This document shows, in pieces, positions 8,532 to 19,100 of a stretch of DNA of 64,000 bases; within the stretch, counting starts at the first letter, position 1; every line of letters begins with the position of its first letter. The notes beneath the pieces were generated by a model. The model was not told the DNA's origin. It worked only from the letters and a program-made list of their open reading frames with translations, and did no database searches. Source of the stretch: CAVYOD01 sp963770045 (GTDB taxonomy: Bacteria > Acidobacteriota > Aminicenantia > Aminicenantales > CAVYOD01). The DNA is taken from contig CAVYOD010000029.1 in the NCBI GenBank assembly GCA_963770045.1, positions 62,001-126,000 of the forward strand, written 5' to 3'. A program made the position numbers and the translations under genes.

Positions 8532-10541
8532 GTGAGAAGTCTTTCCCGGCGCTTGGTTCGCATCGGTGTGGATACGGGAGGGACATTTACGGATTTCGTG
8601 ATCGCCTTCGAAGGGAGGCTCATCAACAAGAAGATCCTGTCGACCCCCGAAGATCCCTCCCGAGCGATCATCGAGGGAATCAAGGAATTCCTGGCCAACG
8701 ATTTTTCCCTGTTCATCATCCACGGCACGACGGTGGCCACAAACGCCCTGCTCGAACGGAAGGGCGGACCCATCGCCCTGATCACGACCAGGGGGTTTGA
8801 GGACATCCTCTTGATCGGCCGGCAAACCAGACGCGGACTTTATCGGCTGCGCGGAGAGACGAGGATCCCGCTCCTGCCGCGCCGCCTGTGTTTTGGGCTA
8901 GAAGAGAGGACTCTTTCGTCCGGCGATATCGAGAAAAGTGCAAACCCCGCTGAAGTCAGAAAGATCCTCAAAAAAATCCAGTCCTCGAAAGTGGGAGCCG
9001 TGGCCGTTTCTCTGATCAATTCCTATGCCAATCCGGCCAATGAAGGCGTCGTGGAACGTGAACTCAAGAAGGCCCGGATTTTGGGTTCGGTGTCCAGCCG
9101 CATCCTCCCTGAACATCGCGAGTTTGAACGCACCTCGACCGCGGCCGTCAACGCCTATCTGATGCCGGTCGTCAATCATTATCTGACCAACTTGGGGAAA
9201 AAGATCGCCGCCGCCGAGATCCGAGTCATGCAATCCAACGAGGGGTATATCTCCCCGGCCAAAGCCAAGACAGAACCCATCCGGACCGCTCTCTCCGGAC
9301 CTGCCGGCGGGGTCGTCGCCGCGGCTCGGCTGGCCAGGGCAGCGGGCTTCCGCAACATTATCAGCTTCGACATGGGGGGAACCTCGACCGACGTCTCGCT
9401 CGTCGACGGCCGGATCCGGCGCACGAATGAGAGCTCTATCGGAGAATTTCCGATCCGGATCCCGATGATCGACATCCATTCAGTCGGCGCCGGCGGCGGA
9501 TCGATTGCCTTTGTCGATAGAGGCGGCTCGTTACGGGTGGGGCCTCAGAGTGCCGGGGCTGATCCCGGTCCCGCTTGCTACGGCAAGGGGGATTTCCCAA
9601 CCGTTACCGATGCCAACCTTTACTTGGGCCGGCTGGATCCGGAGTTCTTTCTCGGGGGGAAAATGCGTATCTTTCCCGAGAGAAGCGCGGCAGCCATCCG
9701 CGTGCTCTCCAGGACCATCGGCAAGCCGCCCCTCCAAACGGCCCTGGGCATCATCGATATCGCGAATGCCAACATGGAGAAAGCCATCCGTGTCATCTCG
9801 ATCGAACGGGGCTTCGACCCCAGGAGTTTTTCCCTCTATTCTTTCGGCGGCGCGGGCGGAATGCACGCCGTTGAAATGATGACCCATCTTCAGATGGACG
9901 GGGTTGTCGTCCCTAGGAACGCGGGCGTCCTCTCGGCCCTCGGGCTTCTCCTGGCCGATTCGGTCAAAGATTATTCTCAGTCGATCCTCAGGACCGTCGA
10001 CAAAATCCGGGCCGGAGAACTCGAAAGGCGATTTGCCGGCCTCGGCCGCGAGGCGATGCGAGACCTGCAGTCCGAGGGTTTCAAGAAAAGGGTGATCTCC
10101 CTGTTCCCTTCCTTGGACCTTCGTTATCTCGGTCAATCCTACGAGATCAACGTTCCCTGCGACCTGACCGCCCTCGGCGAGGGCGGCTATCTTTCCGATT
10201 TCCACCGCGAGCACCAGAAGCTCTATTCTTATCATCATCCCCAGAGGCCGGTCGAGGTCGTGAACATCAGGGTCAAGGCCGTCGGCTCGAGCCGCAAGAT
10301 CCGCTTGAGCCGGCTGCCGGAAAAATCCCGAGACCCGGCCCGGGCGATGCTTCGGAAACAGCCTATCTATTATGGGAAAAAAGAACACCGCGGCGTCGTC
10401 TTTGACCGGACGCGGCTCGAGCCCGGGAACACGTTTTTCGGCCCCGCTCTTGTCGTCGACCCGGAATCGACGACTTTTCTTCCGCCCGGCTATCGGCTGA
10501 GGGTGGACGGCTATTTGAACCTGATCATCCATGAGGCCTGA
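8532..10541 (+). CDS. Hydantoinase/oxoprolinase subunit A (HyuA family)
   Basis: A 669-residue ATP-dependent amidohydrolase subunit of the N-methylhydantoinase A / 5-oxoprolinase / acetone-carboxylase family. With subunit B it opens cyclic amides such as hydantoins or 5-oxoproline using ATP. The actin-like ATPase fold is marked by 'IGVDTGGTFTDFV' near the N-terminus, 'GTTVATNALLERKG' (about 73-86) and 'SFDMGGTSTDVSLVDG' in the middle. 'SVGAGGGSIAFVD' and 'GADPGPACYG' follow, both typical of the hydantoinase A domain. The length is normal. GTG 8532 is used as the start; an in-frame TTG at 8553 is possible, and neither has a clear ribosome-binding site. Subunit B follows after 6 bp. The substrate cannot be told from sequence. 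Confidence 0.93.
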   Translation: MRSLSRRLVRIGVDTGGTFTDFVIAFEGRLINKKILSTPEDPSRAIIEGIKEFLANDFSLFIIHGTTVATNALLERKGGPIALITTRGFEDILLIGRQTRRGLYRLRGETRIPLLPRRLCFGLEERTLSSGDIEKSANPAEVRKILKKIQSSKVGAVAVSLINSYANPANEGVVERELKKARILGSVSSRILPEHREFERTSTAAVNAYLMPVVNHYLTNLGKKIAAAEIRVMQSNEGYISPAKAKTEPIRTALSGPAGGVVAAARLARAAGFRNIISFDMGGTSTDVSLVDGRIRRTNESSIGEFPIRIPMIDIHSVGAGGGSIAFVDRGGSLRVGPQSAGADPGPACYGKGDFPTVTDANLYLGRLDPEFFLGGKMRIFPERSAAAIRVLSRTIGKPPLQTALGIIDIANANMEKAIRVISIERGFDPRSFSLYSFGGAGGMHAVEMMTHLQMDGVVVPRNAGVLSALGLLLADSVKDYSQSILRTVDKIRAGELERRFAGLGREAMRDLQSEGFKKRVISLFPSLDLRYLGQSYEINVPCDLTALGEGGYLSDFHREHQKLYSYHHPQRPVEVVNIRVKAVGSSRKIRLSRLPEKSRDPARAMLRKQPIYYGKKEHRGVVFDRTRLEPGNTFFGPALVVDPESTTFLPPGYRLRVDGYLNLIIHEA

Positions 10542-10547
10542 ACGTAG

Positions 10548-12110
10548 ATGACCAAATTCGATCCCGTAGAACTGGAGCTCTTCAAGAACATCTTCGTCTC
10601 CATTTCCGAAGAGATGGGCGCCGTGCTCGGCCGGACCGCGCTCTCTCCGAACATCAAAGAGCGCAAAGATTTCTCCTGCGCCCTCTTCAACCGAAAGGGA
10701 GAGACTTTCGCTCAGGGCTCTCACATCCCCGTTCACCTCGGCGCCATGCCTCTCTCCGTGCAGGCGGCCCTCCAGGCCGTCTCCTTCGATGAGGGCGACC
10801 TCGTGATCCTGAACGACCCTTATCGGGGAGGGACGCATCTTCCGGATGTGACCTGCATCTCCCCGGTTTTTTTTGAGAAGGAGCTTTCCTTTTTCGTGGC
10901 CAACAGGGCCCATCATTCGGACATCGGCGGCATGACTCCGGGTTCCATGCCGCTGGCCACCGAGATCTTTCAGGAAGGGTTGATCATCCCGCCCCTGAAG
11001 ATCGTCGAGGCCGGGAGGCTCAACCAGCAAGTTTTTAACCTCATTCTGGCCAACGTGCGCACGGCCGAGGAGAGAAAGGGAGATCTCCTGGCCCAGCTCG
11101 CGGCCAACGAGAAAGGAAAGCTCAGGCTGGTTGAGACTCTCCGGAAATTTGGGTTGCAGAAGATCCTCCGCTACACGCGCCTGATCCAGGATTATACCGA
11201 GAGGATTCTGCGGGAAACGATCCGGGCCATCCCCGACGGCAGGTATTCGTTTGTGGATTATCTCGATGACGACGGCATTTCTGAGGATCCGGTCAGAATC
11301 GCAGTCGAGGTCAAGATTCGTCAAGACGAAGCCGTTCTCGACTTCAGCGCCTCCTCGCCCCAGGTTGAAGGCGGGGTCAATGCCAATTTCGCCGTCACCT
11401 GCTCGGCCGTTCTCTATGTCTTCAGATCTCTGATCGATGAGGACATCCCGTTCAATACCGGCTTGATGAAGCCGTTGAAGATCATCGCGCCCAGGGGGTC
11501 GGTCGTCAACGCCCTCTTTCCCGCGGCTACAGCCGGGGGCAATGTCGAAACCTCGCAGAGGATCGTGGATGTGCTCCTGGGCGCCCTGGCCCTTGCAATC
11601 CCCGACAAGATCCCGGCGGCCAGCTCGGGGACGATGAACAACGTTACCTTTGGAGGCTTCGACCCGATCAGGCGGCAGAATTTCGCCTACTATGAAACGA
11701 TCGGAGGCGGCATGGGCGCAAGCGTCCTGGCCGACGGGTTGAGCGGCGTTCACACCCATATGACCAACTCCTTGAATACGCCGCTCGAAGCCCTCGAAAA
11801 CTATCTCCCCCTCAAGATCAGGAGATACTGCCTGCGGCGGGGTTCGGGCGGGAAAGGAGCGCATAAGGGCGGCGAAGGGATCATCCGGGAGTATGAATTT
11901 ATTGTGCCGACCCAAGTCAGCATCATCTCCGAGCGGCGAAGGTTTGCGCCCTACGGCCTCCGAGGCGGAAAGAGCGGAGCCAGAGGCAAGAATAGCCTGA
12001 TTTCGGAAGGGAAAAGGACCTCCCTCCATTCCAAGGTCAACCTCAAGGCCAAACCCGGCGATATCCTGAGAATCGAGACGCCGGGCGGCGGCGGGTACGG
12101 CCGCGCTTGA
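10548..12110 (+). CDS. Hydantoinase/oxoprolinase subunit B (HyuB family)
   Basis: A 520-residue partner of the preceding subunit A, matching the hydantoinase B / oxoprolinase family. Family-typical blocks are 'DPVELELFKNIFVSI' at the start, 'QGSHIPVHLGAMPLSV' (about 56-71), 'LNDPYRGGTHLPDVT' (about 88-102), 'VANRAHHSDIGGMTPGSMP' and the C-terminal 'ETPGGGGYG'. In this family the His/Asp-rich first half supplies the metal-dependent hydrolase site. The gene sits 6 bp after subunit A, so the two are co-translated. A BlaI-type promoter begins right at its end. No frameshift was seen. Confidence 0.93.
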   Translation: MTKFDPVELELFKNIFVSISEEMGAVLGRTALSPNIKERKDFSCALFNRKGETFAQGSHIPVHLGAMPLSVQAALQAVSFDEGDLVILNDPYRGGTHLPDVTCISPVFFEKELSFFVANRAHHSDIGGMTPGSMPLATEIFQEGLIIPPLKIVEAGRLNQQVFNLILANVRTAEERKGDLLAQLAANEKGKLRLVETLRKFGLQKILRYTRLIQDYTERILRETIRAIPDGRYSFVDYLDDDGISEDPVRIAVEVKIRQDEAVLDFSASSPQVEGGVNANFAVTCSAVLYVFRSLIDEDIPFNTGLMKPLKIIAPRGSVVNALFPAATAGGNVETSQRIVDVLLGALALAIPDKIPAASSGTMNNVTFGGFDPIRRQNFAYYETIGGGMGASVLADGLSGVHTHMTNSLNTPLEALENYLPLKIRRYCLRRGSGGKGAHKGGEGIIREYEFIVPTQVSIISERRRFAPYGLRGGKSGARGKNSLISEGKRTSLHSKVNLKAKPGDILRIETPGGGGYGRA

Positions 12111-12135
12111 CATTCTACGCTGTGTAGAATAAAAT
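12107..12135 (+). promoter_or_regulatory. Promoter with embedded BlaI-type operator
   Basis: A near-consensus promoter: TTGACA (12107-12112), 17-bp spacer, TAAAAT (12130-12135). The spacer is almost filled by a perfect inverted repeat, ATTCTAC-N5-GTAGAAT (12112-12130), overlapping both boxes. A bound dimer would block RNA polymerase. BlaI/MecI/CopY proteins bind TACA/TGTA-type dyads, so autoregulation by the next gene is the simple reading. Seven bases lie between the -10 and ATG 12143, with no Shine-Dalgarno sequence. Confidence 0.75.
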
Positions 12136-12142
12136 AGCTTTC

Positions 12143-12565
12143 ATGAACTTAGTATTCCGATCGAAAAAGAAAGGGTTGAACCGTCTCTTCGGGGAGATCG
12201 AATCTGAGGTCATGAATCTCCTCTGGGAAAAAGGACCCCTCAAGGGGAAAGATGTTCACGAGGCGCTAAGGAAAAAGAAAGAGACGGCACTGACCACGAT
12301 TCTGACTGTCCTGGACCGGCTTTCGGAAAAGGGTTTTGTCAGAAAAGACAGGGACGCGGGACATACGATTTATTCTCCGTCGGTTTCCAGGCAGAAATTT
12401 GAGGCGAGGGTCACCTCAGAATTGATCAGAGGCGCCTATGAGCTGTCACCCGACTTTGCCATCTCGGCTTTCTCCGATATCTTCTCGAAAATGAAATCCG
12501 ACGAACTCGATAGGCTGGCCCAGCTTATCGAGGAGAAGAGACATGAGAACCACAAGGACGATTAG
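12143..12565 (+). CDS. BlaI/MecI/CopY family repressor
   Basis: A 140-residue winged-helix DNA-binding protein of the penicillinase-repressor family. The N-terminal half has the characteristic 'EIESEVMNLLWEKGPLKGKDV' region shortened to its core here (about 18-38), then 'TTILTVLDRLSEKGFV' as recognition helix and wing. The C-terminal half (about 80-135) is the helical dimerisation and cleavage region. In this family the repressor is released when a partner M56 metalloprotease triggers its cleavage, and the next gene, overlapping by 23 bp, encodes such a protease. The operon then runs into a Cus-type efflux system, so the regulated trait is probably metal export rather than beta-lactamase. Confidence 0.9.
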   Translation: MNLVFRSKKKGLNRLFGEIESEVMNLLWEKGPLKGKDVHEALRKKKETALTTILTVLDRLSEKGFVRKDRDAGHTIYSPSVSRQKFEARVTSELIRGAYELSPDFAISAFSDIFSKMKSDELDRLAQLIEEKRHENHKDD

Positions 12566-13445
12566 GGCCGCATCCGTCTCTCTGTTCGTTATTATGTTCT
12601 CGGCTTCCTGGCTTCTCTTCTTTAAACTCTGGGGTGGTGTTGAACTAAGCTCCATTCTGGCTTCAGTCAAAGAGAGAGCCTCTCTGGCCTGCACCTATCG
12701 ATGTCTTGGCATCATTCCCTTTCTCCCCTTCTTGATGGAGTCCGCACGGCTCCTTCTCCTCGTTTTCTTGGCTTCTGCATTGCTTGCGGCTGTTATCAAG
12801 ACAGCAAAACGGATCAGGAAGACAAATAAATATATAAGTTCCGTAGAAAAAAGAATCATTCAAAGCGCGCTGCTTTTTCCGGACCTAAACCCGGTCAGAA
12901 TATTTAGAGACCCAAATCCCCTGGCCTTTACCGCGGGATTCCTCAACCCCAAGATCTACCTTTCCGCGACACTCTGCGAGACCTTTGAGAAAAGTGAACT
13001 TCGAGCGGTCGTGCTTCATGAATCCCAACACCAGAAAACCAAAGATCCCCTCAAATCCCTCCTCATCTCCTTCCTGGCAGATTTCTTATTCTTCATTCCG
13101 ATCACCAACTTTTTGAAACGATCCTTCCGGCTGGCAGCGGAGATCAAGGCCGATTCTCACTGCCTCTCCCACAAGGTCGACGCTTTGGAGATGGCCGGCG
13201 CCCTCTTAAGAGTTCAGAAAAGACACAGCTTGACCGTTTCCTGGTTCTATGATCAGAACCGGGAAAGGATAAAGGTCCTTCTTGGACAGCCCGTCAAGTT
13301 CGCCCCTGCTTTGAACCGGGTTGTTATCTCCCTAGTTCTTATCATTGTCCTTTTCTTTTTTTCTTTTGTGCCCATAAAAAAAGGTTCGGCAGCGGCCCTT
13401 CTCAATCATGAAAAATCTTGCGTCGTCCATCGGCTTCATTCGTAA
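12543..13445 (+). CDS. M56 family (BlaR1-like) membrane metalloprotease
   Basis: A 300-residue integral membrane zinc protease. Hydrophobic segments are visible at about 12-30, 55-85 and 255-285. The catalytic HExxH is 'HESQH' (His about 159, Glu 160, His 163), and a downstream 'EIKAD' supplies the likely third ligand, as in BlaR1/MecR1. Unlike BlaR1, the protein ends after the last membrane segment and has no penicillin-binding sensor domain. If it senses anything, it must do so through its membrane or loop regions or through a partner. It overlaps the BlaI-type gene by 23 bp and precedes the CusC gene by 26 bp, so I infer it relieves repression of the efflux operon. Confidence 0.87.
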   Translation: MRTTRTIRAASVSLFVIMFSASWLLFFKLWGGVELSSILASVKERASLACTYRCLGIIPFLPFLMESARLLLLVFLASALLAAVIKTAKRIRKTNKYISSVEKRIIQSALLFPDLNPVRIFRDPNPLAFTAGFLNPKIYLSATLCETFEKSELRAVVLHESQHQKTKDPLKSLLISFLADFLFFIPITNFLKRSFRLAAEIKADSHCLSHKVDALEMAGALLRVQKRHSLTVSWFYDQNRERIKVLLGQPVKFAPALNRVVISLVLIIVLFFFSFVPIKKGSAAALLNHEKSCVVHRLHS

Positions 13446-13471
13446 AGCTTAAAGAATCAACGGAGGCAGAA

Positions 13472-14743
13472 ATGAAGAAAGGCTCCCTGATAGTCCTCGT
13501 TGTGTTATTTTCCTCCCTGCTTTTTGCGGAGGAAGGAACAATCCGGCTCAACGAACTCCTCAACCTCGCCCGCGAGAGGAATCCCAAGATCAAAGCTCTC
13601 AAGGACGAAGTTGAAGCTTATGTTTATAAAATTCCTCAGCAAAAAAGCCTGCCCGATCCGATGGTCGGGCTGAGCTTCCAGAACATGGGACTAAATAGAA
13701 TCACCATCGGCGAGGAGGTCATGAGCGGGATCGGGCTCTCCTTTACCCAGGCACTCCCCTTTCCCGGGAAGCTGCGCCTCAAGGGAGAGATCGCCGAGAA
13801 GGCCTATGAGCGGAAGAGAGAAAACCTGAACGCGGTTGAGCTTGGAGTCCTGAAAGACGTAAAGTTGTCTTATTTTGAGCTCTTTTCTCTTTATAAATCC
13901 GTTGACATACTGCTGAAGCAGAAAGCTCTCTTGGAAAAAGCTCTGAGCCTGACCGAGACGAAATATGCCGTTGGCAGCGGCGTTCAGTCGGATATTTTTA
14001 AGGCCCAGGTGGAGATTTCCCGGATGGATGAGATGATCACCCCGATGAGGCAGATGATCGATTCCCTTCGGGCGAAGATCAACCTTCTGCTTGATTTTCC
14101 TCCCGAGAAGCCCTTGGGGATGCCCGAAGAAATGGATGTCTATGGGCTGGAGCCTGCGCTCCAGGACGTCCAGAAGTTGGCCGCCGAGAACTCCCCTATG
14201 GTGAAAGAAGCGGCCCTGATGATCGCGGAGGGCTCAAAGATGGTCGACCTGTCAAAAAAAGAACGGTACCCCAATTTTGTGGTCGAAGGAGGGTGGAATT
14301 TCAAGGGAAAATTGCCCGACATGTATGAGGTCATGGTCGGCGTGGAGATACCGCTTTATTATAAGACCAAGCAGGCTAAGATGCTCGAGGAATCTTTGGC
14401 CGAACTGCGAAGCTCAAGGAGCAACCTGACTTCGACCAAGAATGACATCTCTTTCATGATCACCGAGAGTTTTCTCAAGGCCAAAACATCAGAAAACCTG
14501 ATTCAGCTTTATAAAGAGAAAATCATTCCTCAGGCCTCTCTGGCCGTGGAATCATCCCTGGCCAATTATCAGGTGAATAAGATAGATTTTCTTTCCTTGC
14601 TAAATGATATAAATACGCTTTTCTCTTATCAGATGGTCTTTTACAGGGAACTCACTCAACTCTGGAGCTCGATCGCCCAGCTAGAAGAGATCTCTGCCCA
14701 AGAGATCGTCAAATGGGGAGGCAAAAATGAAGAAAAGAATTAA
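13472..14743 (+). CDS. TolC/CusC-type outer-membrane efflux channel
   Basis: A 423-residue outer-membrane factor for a tripartite pump. The ATG at 13472 is chosen because GGAGG lies at 13462-13466 and the N-terminus then forms a clean signal peptide (about 1-20) ending at 'LLFAEEG'. The upstream in-frame ATG at 13418 lies inside the previous gene. Two OEP repeats are recognisable, rich in long helices that build the periplasmic tunnel (about 90-200 and 280-400). 'YFELFSLYKSVDILLKQK' and 'YAVGSGVQSDIFKAQVEI' are typical repeat-one sequence. It overlaps the adaptor gene by 17 bp. The partner genes indicate a heavy-metal (HME) pump. Confidence 0.9.
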   Translation: MKKGSLIVLVVLFSSLLFAEEGTIRLNELLNLARERNPKIKALKDEVEAYVYKIPQQKSLPDPMVGLSFQNMGLNRITIGEEVMSGIGLSFTQALPFPGKLRLKGEIAEKAYERKRENLNAVELGVLKDVKLSYFELFSLYKSVDILLKQKALLEKALSLTETKYAVGSGVQSDIFKAQVEISRMDEMITPMRQMIDSLRAKINLLLDFPPEKPLGMPEEMDVYGLEPALQDVQKLAAENSPMVKEAALMIAEGSKMVDLSKKERYPNFVVEGGWNFKGKLPDMYEVMVGVEIPLYYKTKQAKMLEESLAELRSSRSNLTSTKNDISFMITESFLKAKTSENLIQLYKEKIIPQASLAVESSLANYQVNKIDFLSLLNDINTLFSYQMVFYRELTQLWSSIAQLEEISAQEIVKWGGKNEEKN

Positions 14744-16152
14744 ATGGATCTGTCTTTTCTTGATCTTTCCAATGATCGTCCTCTATTTCTCGTGCAAGAG
14801 CGGGAGCCAGAACCAGGCCTCAGCAGGCTTATCCCAGGAGAAACAGGCCCGAGTTGACCAAGCAGACCTCGAAAAGAAGCTTTATCGCTGCCCCATGCAT
14901 CCCAACTACACGTCCGATAAACCCGGTTCCTGCCCCATCTGCGGGATGAACCTTGTGCCTGTCGAAAAAGAAGAAAAAGCAACACCGCCTGCAGCCAAAA
15001 AAAAGACCATGTATCGGTCGACCATGAATCCAAATGAGATCTCCGATAAACCCGGGAAGGATTCGATGGGCATGGAGATGGTGCCGTTTGAAGTCGAAGA
15101 AGGCGGCGAGGTCGTCCGAGGTCGGCGGCCGGATTGCAGTCAAGATCAGCCCGGAACGCCAGCAGCTCATCGGCGTAAAATCCGAGAAATTGAGAATTCA
15201 GCCGATCCACAAGCTTATCAGAGCCGTGGGCCGCATCGATTATGCGGAGCCGAACATATCTTTGGTAACTTTGAAATTCGAAGGATGGGTGGAGGACCTC
15301 TTCGTGAATTCCACGGGCCGGTTCGTCAGGAAAGGAGACCCGCTCCTGGACATCTACAGCCCCGACCTTGTGGCCGCCCAGCAGGAATATCTCCTGGCCA
15401 TGAAGGCGAAAGATCTTCCGGGTGGTTCAGGCCTCTCCGTGCTTAAATCAGCCCGGGAGAGGCTCAAGCTCTGGAATATCTCCGACGAGCAGGTCGAAAA
15501 CCTGGAGCGGACAGGCGAAGTCAAGAAAACTCTCATGCTCTACGCCCCGATTTCTGGCTTTGTCATCGAGAAGGAGGTCCTTCAGGGACAGAAGATCATG
15601 CCCGGCGAGAATCTCTTCAAGATCGCCGATCTGTCCAGAGTCTGGGTCAGCGGCGAGATTTACGAATACGAATTGCCCTTTATAAAGCCAGGTCAGGAGG
15701 CCAACGTCTCTCTTTCTTATTTTCCGGGAGAGACATTCTCGGGAAAGATAACCTATGTTTATCCGTACCTCAATCCGGAAACCCGGACAGTCAAGGTCAG
15801 GATCGAAATGCAGAACCCTGGGTTCAAGTTGAAGCCCGAGATGTATGCCAACCTGGAGATCCAGGTGGATTATGGATCGAGGTTGGCCATTCCGGCGGAC
15901 GCCGTTATCGATGCCGGCGAGAAGAAGATAGCTTTCGTGGATAAGGGCGACGGATACTTGGAACCGCGGGAGGTCAAACTCGGCGTCAAAGGCGAAGGGA
16001 TCTATGAAGTCTTAGCCGGGGTGGCTGAAGGGGAAAAGGTCGTCACCTCGGCGAACTTCCTTATAGATTCTGAGTCGAGCTTGAAGGCTGCTCTCAAACA
16101 GATGACTCAGGGCCAGTCCGTCGAAGGAAAGAGAGAAAACCAGCATGATTGA
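14727..16152 (+). CDS. CusB-type periplasmic metal efflux adaptor (frameshifted)
   Basis: A membrane-fusion adaptor of about 475 residues that links the CusA pump to the CusC channel. The N-terminus is a lipoprotein signal with lipobox 'LYFSC'. Two heavy-metal-binding domains follow: a canonical one, 'YRCPMHPNYTSDKPGSCPIC' (about 53-72), and a degenerate one starting 'YRSTMNPNEISDKPG', which has lost the Cys and His but keeps Met residues. The barrel-sandwich and membrane-proximal domains follow, including 'LYAPISGFVIEKEV' and 'TVKVRIEMQNPG'. The reading frame changes once near 15105-15125: residues 1-130 read in one frame and the rest (from 'GGRIAVKISPERQQ') in another. One extra base explains it. 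Overlaps with both neighbours imply tight coupling. Confidence 0.85.
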
Positions 16153-19100
16153 GAAAATCATCGAGTTTTCCGCCAAGAACAAGTACATCGTCATCCTTCT
16201 GGCCTTAGCCGCCATTGTCGCCGCCATCTACTGCATCAAGAACATCCCCCTGGACGCCATCCCCGACTTATCTGACACACAGGTCATCATCTATTCCCGC
16301 TGGGACAGGAGCCCCGACATCATCGAAGACCAGGTCACCTATCCCATCACCACGGCAATGCTCGGCGCCCCGAAAGTCAAAGCCATCCGCGGGTATTCGG
16401 ATTTCGGTTTTTCCTATGTCTATGTGATTTTCAAGGACGGGACAGATATCTACTGGGCGCGGAGCCGGACGTTGGAATACCTGAGCAAGATTCTGCCCAG
16501 GCTGCCCGAGGGTGTCAAGACGGAAATCGGCCCGGACGCGACGTCCGTCGGCTGGGTTTATCAATACGCCCTCGTCGATAAGACTGGAAAGAACGACCTG
16601 GCCGAATTGCGCAGCTTCCAAGACTGGTACCTCCGCTATTGGCTCCAGGGAGTTCCGGGAGTGGCCGAGGTCGCCTCGATCGGAGGGTTCCAGAAGCAAT
16701 ACCAGGTTAACGTCAGCCCGACTGCGCTGGCTGCCTTCAAGATCCCCCTGATGAAGGTCGTCGAAGCGATCAGGGAGGGCAATAACGACGTGGGCGGGCG
16801 CCTCGTCGAATTCACCGGGACCGAGTACATGGTCCGGGCGCGGGGCTACGCCAAATCCGTCGCCGACCTCGAGAACATCGTCATCGGCAATGACATGAAG
16901 GGGACGCCTGTCCTGGTCAAGAACGTGGCCAATGTCGCCCTCGGGCCGGAAATCCGCCGCGGGGTCGCGGATCTGGACGGCGAAGGCGATACGGTGGGAG
17001 GGATCGTCGTCATGAGGTTCGGGGAAAACGCCCTGAACGTGATCAATCGGGTCAAAGAGAAAATCAAAGACGTCCAACCGTCCCTCCCCAAGGGCGTGGA
17101 GATCGTGACCACCTATGACCGGTCCGAGCTGATCAAGCGGTCCATCGATACCCTGAAGCATCAGCTGATCGAGGAAATGATCATCGTCAGCTTTGTCATC
17201 CTCATATTTCTCTGGCATTTTCCCTCCGCGATTATCCCCATCCTGACGATTCCCATCTCGGTCTTTCTGGCCTTCATTCCTCTCTTCGGCATGAAGCTGA
17301 CGTCCAATGTCATGTCCCTTTCCGGAATCGCGATTTCCATCGGCGTGCTCGTTGACGGAGCGATCGTCGAGGTCGAAAACGCTTATAAGAAATTGCAGCT
17401 CTGGCTGGCCGGCGGCCGCAAAGGCGACTTTCACGAGGTCCGGCTGAACGCCCTCAAGGAAGTCGGGCCGTCCGTCTTTTTTTCCCTGCTGGTCATCGCC
17501 GTCGCTTTCCTGCCGGTGTTTACGCTTGTCGACCAGGAAGGCCGGCTGTTCAAGCCGCTGGCCTACAGCAAGAACCTGGCCATGGCCATCGCCGCGCTGC
17601 TCGCCATCACGCTGGACCCGGCCATGCGCATGTTGTTCACCCGGATGGACTACCATCATTACCGGCCGCGCTGGTTATCACAGATCACAAATACGATCAC
17701 GGTCGGGAAATATTATCCGGAAGAGAAGCATCCGATCAGCAAGATCCTGTTCAAGATCTATGAACCGGCCTGCCGTTTCGTTCTCAGATACCGTAAAGGC
17801 ACCATCATCGCGGCTGTGCTATTGATGATCACGACGGTCCCCGCCTATTTGAAGCTGGGTTCGGAATTCATGCCGCCGCTCAACGAAGGGACAATCCTCT
17901 ATATGCCGACAACCCTGCCGGGCATTTCCGTTACGGAAACGCAGCGTCTCCTCCAGACAATGGATAAGATCTTCAAGGAGACCCCGGAAGTCGCGCGGGT
18001 CTTCGGCAAGGCCGGCCGGGCCGAAACATCAACCGATCCGGCTCCGTTCTCGATGATGGAGACGACCGTCGTCTTGAAGCCGGAGAGCGAGTGGCGGAAG
18101 GTCAAGCGATGGTATTCGGGCTTGCCCGGGATCATGCAAAGGCCGTTCCGATTCATCTGGCGGGACCGGGTTTCCTGGGAAGAGATCGTGAACGAGCTCG
18201 ATCAGAAGATGAGGTTTCCCGGCGTCTCGAACGCCTGGACCATGCCCATCAAGGCGAGAATCGACATGCTGTCGACGGGAGTCCGAACGCCCATCGGTAT
18301 CAAGGTCTTCGGCGCGGATTTCAAAGAGATCGAAAATATCGGCCAGCGAGCTGGAGACGAGTCATGAAAGACATCCGGGGGACGCGGAGTATTTTCGCGG
18401 AGCGCGTGAGCGGCGGATATTTCGTCGATTTCTTCATCAAACGCAACGAGATCGCCCGCTACGGCCTTTCCGTCAAGGACGTCGAAATGGTGATCATGTC
18501 GGCCATCGGCGGCGAGCCGGTGACCACGACGGTCGAAGGCCGGGAGCGCTATACGGTCAACGTGCGCTACGGCCGGGAATGGCGGGACGATCTGGACAAG
18601 TTGCGGCGCGTCCTGGTGCCGACCATGGCCGGGGCCCAGATCCCCCTCGACGAGCTCGCGGACATCAAGCTCGCCTACGGCCCTTCCATGATCAAAGACG
18701 AAAACGGGATGATAACCGGCTATGTTTATGTCGATATCACAGGCCGCGATGTAGGAGGTTATGTCAACGAGGCCAAGAAAATCGTCCAGGAAAAAATTCA
18801 CCTGCCCGCAGGATATTCCCTCCAGTGGAGCGGCCAGTATGAGAACATGCTCCGGGTCAAGGAACGGCTAAAAATCGTCATCCCCCTGACGATCTTCATC
18901 ATCTTTCTCTTGCTGTTCATGAACACCAAATCGCCGGTCAAAGCGGGCATCGTCATGCTGGCCGTGCCGTTTTCTCTCGTCGGCGCGGTGTGGTTTCTGT
19001 TCATCCTCAAATTCAATGTTTCGATCGCCGTCTGGGTGGGCATGATTGCCCTGATGGGACTGGACGCGGAAACGGGCGTGTTTATGCTGCTTTTCCTCGA

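Noticed and set aside
9531..12113. An 860-codon open frame on the minus strand across the hydantoinase genes
   Set aside because: It is fully antisense to two intact, family-typical proteins, has low-complexity composition rich in Asp, Gly and Arg, and matches no domain; it arises from GC-rich codon bias.
18340..18370. Programmed frameshifting in CusA and other split genes
   Set aside because: Many unrelated genes are affected at sites without a slippery heptamer-plus-structure pattern, and some need two compensating corrections; sequencing error is simpler.
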